A DNA stretch of 8,640 nt from an uncultured Eggerthellaceae bacterium. Its GTDB lineage: Bacteria; Actinomycetota; Coriobacteriia; Coriobacteriales; Eggerthellaceae. How positions within the stretch are numbered: the first letter of the stretch is position 1; each line of letters begins with the position of its first letter. The notes under the pieces were generated by a model. It did no database searches. It was not told the DNA's origin and saw nothing but the letters and a program-made list of their open reading frames with translations. Positions 6,380 through 8,640 of this stretch are shown here, in pieces. The translations under genes were made by a program, and so were the position numbers. The stretch lies in assembly GCA_934623455.1 (NCBI GenBank), contig CAKTVK010000082.1, forward strand, positions 1-8,640, written 5' to 3'.

Positions 6380-6805
6380 CTACGCGCAGAAATCGTCGAT
6401 AATCTCCTTGAGCGTTACCGCTTGCTCAGGCGTCTCCACCACCAGAAGAATGGTGTCATCGCCCGCCACCGAACCGATAACTCCTGGTAGATGCGCTTTA
6501 TCCAGCGCCTCGGCAACGCCGCCCGCGCCGCCGGGACGCGTTTTCACTACCGTGAGATTTCCCGCTGCATGCACCTCGGTAACAAGCTCGGGCGCAACGC
6601 GACGCAGGCGCACTTCCTCGGGCAGGATGTAAAACTTTCCCGCCGCTTTCTCCAGGCGTAAGTCCACGATATCGCGCGAAACCGTTGCTTGCGTGCAGTC
6701 GTAACCCGCCTGGTTGAGCAGTTGCGTCATTTCCTGCTGCGTAAACACTCGATGTTGGGTAACAAGCGCGCGAATGGCCTCTTGGCGCTGCTGTCGTTTG
6801 TTCAC
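6380..6805 (-). CDS. argR: Arginine repressor ArgR
   Basis: The 141-residue product is a full-length ArgR/AhrC-family regulator that binds ARG boxes as a hexamer with L-arginine as corepressor. The N-terminal winged helix (about 1-65) contains CTQATVSRDIVDLRLEK (37-53), with the Ser-Arg pair of the recognition helix. The C-terminal oligomerisation and arginine-binding domain has GSVAGDDTILLV (111-122), including the paired Asp that contacts arginine in the family. The start is GTG at 6805, supported by AAAGGAAC five bases upstream; no in-frame ATG competes. It sits directly upstream of argH, its likely target, and downstream of an ARG-box-like cluster, so it is probably autoregulated. Some organisms also use ArgR to activate arginine catabolism; nothing here tests that. 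Confidence 0.96.
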   Translation of the reverse strand: MNKRQQRQEAIRALVTQHRVFTQQEMTQLLNQAGYDCTQATVSRDIVDLRLEKAAGKFYILPEEVRLRRVAPELVTEVHAAGNLTVVKTRPGGAGGVAEALDKAHLPGVIGSVAGDDTILLVVETPEQAVTLKEIIDDFCA

Positions 6806-6902
6806 GTATTGTTCCTTTCTTTGCCGGACGCCAATCGCGCCAATAAGGCGCCCTGTCCGTGTTTCGTTCGCCAGGCACTTCGCAAGCGAACTTTCGTCAT
6901 GT

Positions 6903-6967
6903 TGCTATTCAAATTTGTTTTGCATAAAAATAATGCTTTTCAGCAAAAATATGAATAGAAATAGAGG
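6903..6967. promoter_or_regulatory. ARG-box-like operator cluster upstream of argR
   Basis: Three AT-rich sites resemble ArgR boxes (Firmicute/AhrC-type consensus from memory: CATGAATAAAAATKCAAK). TTTGCATAAAAATAATGC is at 6919-6936 and contains a GCAT...ATGC palindrome. TATGAATAGAAATAGAGG at 6950-6967 keeps ATGAATA and AAAT. On the minus strand TTTGAATAGCAA covers 6905-6916. They lie 100-160 bp upstream of the argR start, where the promoter is expected. I could not place a convincing -35/-10 pair. The call rests on motif resemblance plus location. Confidence 0.5.
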
Positions 6968-7163
6968 AAAAATAAATAATTTTGCACAAATTGCAAGGCA
7001 ACGGCTGAATCGAGAGCATCAAATGCGCAGAAAGACCGATCAAGGCAACAGCGAAATAGGCACATGCTCCAACACCTTAATCCCCTACGTCCTGAGAATA
7101 ACCCCAAACCATAGAAGATTCCCTCAATCGCCCATAAAACCGCTCCACTCCATAGTTTCAAAA

Positions 7164-7219
7164 GCATGTTGTTGAAAAACCAGGGTGTAATTCGAAGTTG
7201 TGATAGGTTGGAAGTAGGT
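7164..7219 (+). repeat. Left terminal inverted repeat of the MITE-like element
   Basis: Begins GCATGTTGTTGAAAAA, has a central AATTCGAAGTTG and ends AGGTTGGAAGTAGGT. Each of these blocks recurs perfectly, in inverted orientation, in the right repeat. The intervening 9-base and 4-base segments do not match. Confidence 0.9.
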
Positions 7220-7336
7220 CATCGCTGCAAATTGACCTATTTTGAAACCTTTTTAAAAGCGATATTGGTGACACTTTTCTATTTTCCCAGTTCACAGCGG
7301 TGCACAAAAAATACGCAAAAAGTAAGATAAGACCGC

Positions 7337-7392
7337 ACCTACTTCCAACCTGCATCAACTTCGAATTTGGAAGCACTTTTTCAACAACATGC
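7337..7392 (-). repeat. Right terminal inverted repeat of the MITE-like element
   Basis: Reverse complement carries the same three blocks as the left end, in the same order and at the same distances. Sequence outside 7392 no longer pairs with sequence outside 7164. Confidence 0.9.
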
Positions 7393-7457
7393 CCTTCGCG
7401 GGGGGAACGCCGAAGCAAACCGAGAACAAGGCGCGGGTGACAAAGCAGGAACCCACG

Positions 7458-7486
7458 AAAAAGGCGGGCAACATCTGCTGCCCGCC
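7458..7486 (-). terminator. Rho-independent terminator of secF
   Basis: GGCGGGCA (7463-7470) and TGCCCGCC (7479-7486) form a perfect 8-bp GC-rich stem with an 8-nt loop. On the minus strand five T follow (complement of 7458-7462). It starts 57 bp after the secF stop, so secF is the last gene of its transcript. Confidence 0.9.
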
Positions 7487-7543
7487 CTGAAACGACCATC
7501 TATTCGGCACACGCGCCTCTAAAGGCCGCACCTTAAACAGCCG

Positions 7544-8640
7544 TTACTTTTTCTTCTTTTTCGGTTGCCATTTCTGACCAGACCCAGATGCTTTCGGCTT
7601 GCTCGAAGCGCCCGCGGCACCAGCACCGCTCGCAGTGGCACCTGCAGCCGGAGCAGCGGCGTCAACCGCAAGTGCAGCATTGGCAACGCCCGCAGTGGCA
7701 GCAGTCGGCTGAGGCAGCACGAACTCGAACAGGCGAATAGCCGTGCCGAACTTCTTCGTGAGCTTCAGGTTGTCCTTCTCACGCGACTTCCATTCGGAGA
7801 ACAGCGGCATAGCAACGGCAATCGAAGAGTAGCAACCGCAAATCAGACCGATAACCATTGCAAACGCGAAGTCCTTCAGCGTTTCGGAACCAAACAGCAG
7901 CATGAACAGAACCGGAATAAGCGACGTAAGCGTAGTGTTAATGGAGCGAATAAACACCTGGTTGATGGAGTGGTTAGCCATGGTCATGAACGTTACCTTA
8001 GCAGAGGACTCCTGCATGTTGTCGTTCACGCGGTGGAATACAACCACGGTGTCGTACAGCGAATAACCCAGAATGGTTAGCAGCGCAGCCACCGTATTTG
8101 GCGTGAACTCGCGCCCAATCAGCGCGTAAATGCCCACCACAATAATCAAGTCGTGTAGCAGCGTGATAACAGCCACCACACCCATCTTATATGAGCGGAA
8201 GCGAATGCCAATATACGCAATAATCAGCACGAGCGAAACCAGGAACGCGATAAGCGAGGATCGAATGACGCTCGCACCCCAGCTTGCTTGAATCGTGGAA
8301 ACCGTAATGTCAGTGCTCGAAAGGCCCAAGGTTTGCGCAACGGAAGAAGAAGCGCTGTACGCCTCGGTCGTATCGGTCGTGGCAAGACGAACCAGGAAGC
8401 CCTCTTGGCCGTTCGTACTGGTCGTCTGCACAACGGCGTTTTCCTGACCAGCAGCCGCGAACGCATCGCGCACCTGATCGGTAGTAGCGCCCGCCGTTTG
8501 GTTGATGGAGATGGACGTGCCGCCCACGAATTCAGTACCGAAGTTCAATCCGCGCACGCCGCAAACCACCAGCGCCACGGCAACGCAGCATGCCGCAATG
8601 ATAAGCAGCACCTTGCGAGCGCGCAGGAACGGAATATCGC
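7544..8640 (-). CDS. secF: Protein translocase subunit SecF (5' end beyond window)
   Basis: SecF works with SecD beside SecYEG in the membrane and uses the proton gradient to help protein export. The frame stays open to the window edge: DIPFLRARK precedes the internal GTG at 8611, and SecF proteins normally have such a short cytoplasmic start before the first helix, so the true start lies outside. Visible parts, counting from that GTG, are helix 1 (1-18), LNFGTEFVGGTSI (22-34; family form GIDFxGGT), a periplasmic-type domain (35-112), then five further helices between about 115 and 272 with GYSLYDTVVVFHRVNDN (182-198) and the INTTLTSL/GSETLKDFAFAM region. The C-terminus is an Ala/Gly/Pro/Ser-rich tail ending in five lysines. 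secD is presumably upstream, beyond the right edge. Transcription ends at the hairpin 7458-7486. Confidence 0.95.
   Translation of the reverse strand, partial: DIPFLRARKVLLIIAACCVAVALVVCGVRGLNFGTEFVGGTSISINQTAGATTDQVRDAFAAAGQENAVVQTTSTNGQEGFLVRLATTDTTEAYSASSSVAQTLGLSSTDITVSTIQASWGASVIRSSLIAFLVSLVLIIAYIGIRFRSYKMGVVAVITLLHDLIIVVGIYALIGREFTPNTVAALLTILGYSLYDTVVVFHRVNDNMQESSAKVTFMTMANHSINQVFIRSINTTLTSLIPVLFMLLFGSETLKDFAFAMVIGLICGCYSSIAVAMPLFSEWKSREKDNLKLTKKFGTAIRLFEFVLPQPTAATAGVANAALAVDAAAPAAGATASGAGAAGASSKPKASGSGQKWQPKKKKK

Larger units (their letters stand above)
7164..7392. mobile_element. MITE-like element with 56-bp terminal inverted repeats
   Basis: The first and last 56 bases are inverted copies: 43 of 56 positions match by hand alignment, in three perfect blocks of 16, 12 and 15 bases. 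The interior (117 bp) encodes nothing recognisable. Small size, long inverted ends, AT-rich non-coding core and an intergenic site fit a miniature inverted-repeat transposable element. Flanks show no obvious duplication; CATG occurs at both outer ends and could be a 4-bp target duplication if the true tips are TTGTTGAAAA, but it is also part of the inverted repeat. No transposase in the window matches it. An alternative is a long structured RNA or an intergenic BIME-like repeat. Confidence 0.7.
6806..7543. other. Gene-free region between secF and argR
   Basis: About 740 bp without a convincing gene. From right to left it holds the secF terminator (7458-7486), a MITE-like element (7164-7392), an AT-rich stretch with no clear structure (6968-7163), the ARG-box-like cluster (6903-6967) and the argR leader with its RBS (complement of 6811-6818). 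Open frames here have no RBS, run across the inverted repeats and read as atypical protein. Confidence 0.7.

Noticed and set aside
6940..7167. 75-residue hydrophobic minus-strand frame, with a possible frameshifted continuation that reads like a membrane helix
   Set aside because: Its start codon lies inside the left inverted repeat, there is no RBS, the composition is poor and a stop blocks the alternative frame. Not enough to call a gene or pseudogene.
7158..7499. 113-residue minus-strand frame across the MITE-like element and the secF terminator
   Set aside because: It runs through both inverted repeats and the terminator hairpin, has no RBS, and shows no known domain.
1..8640. CRISPR array, tRNA or rRNA genes, toxin-antitoxin pair, phage or defence genes
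   Set aside because: No regularly spaced repeats, cloverleaf sequences or matching protein motifs were found on either strand.

Overview
The window looks like a chromosomal segment of a GC-rich, monoderm actinobacterial-type genome. My best guess is the class Coriobacteriia (Eggerthellaceae-like), but this is an inference from gene style and not a proven assignment. Supporting points are a dockerin-type surface-protein C-terminus, a class A PBP with a PASTA domain and a long Pro/Gly tail, an Ala-rich secF, and a lipoprotein with very short intergenic signals. All intact genes are on the minus strand.

Right to left, in the direction of transcription: secF (5' end outside the window) ends in a clear intrinsic terminator (7458-7486). 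A gene-free, AT-rich stretch of about 740 bp follows. It carries a MITE-like element of 229 bp with 56-bp inverted ends (7164-7392) and an ARG-box-like cluster (6903-6967). Next come argR (arginine repressor) and argH (argininosuccinate lyase), probably co-regulated by arginine. A strong terminator hairpin (4588-4620) separates argH from a class A penicillin-binding protein; the -10 of the PBP promoter appears to sit inside the outer arm of that hairpin. Downstream of the PBP is a small putative lipoprotein gene of unknown function (1468-1950).

The left 1.46 kb is an accessory, rearranged patch, visibly more GC-rich by eye. Two copies of a 77-bp direct repeat (1-77 and 1387-1463), each an intrinsic-terminator hairpin plus a 9-bp palindrome, bracket a dockerin-domain gene fragment (minus strand) and a 5'-truncated IS3-family transposase (plus strand). 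The two are fused head to head at a short CAGATT tandem repeat. Both copies of the 77-bp repeat lie just 3' of a minus-strand reading frame.

The core genes are ordinary housekeeping functions: protein export, arginine biosynthesis and its control, and peptidoglycan synthesis. I did not find a multi-gene novel system. The most interesting items are the MITE-like element with block-structured inverted ends and the dispersed terminator/palindrome repeat flanking the dockerin-IS scar.
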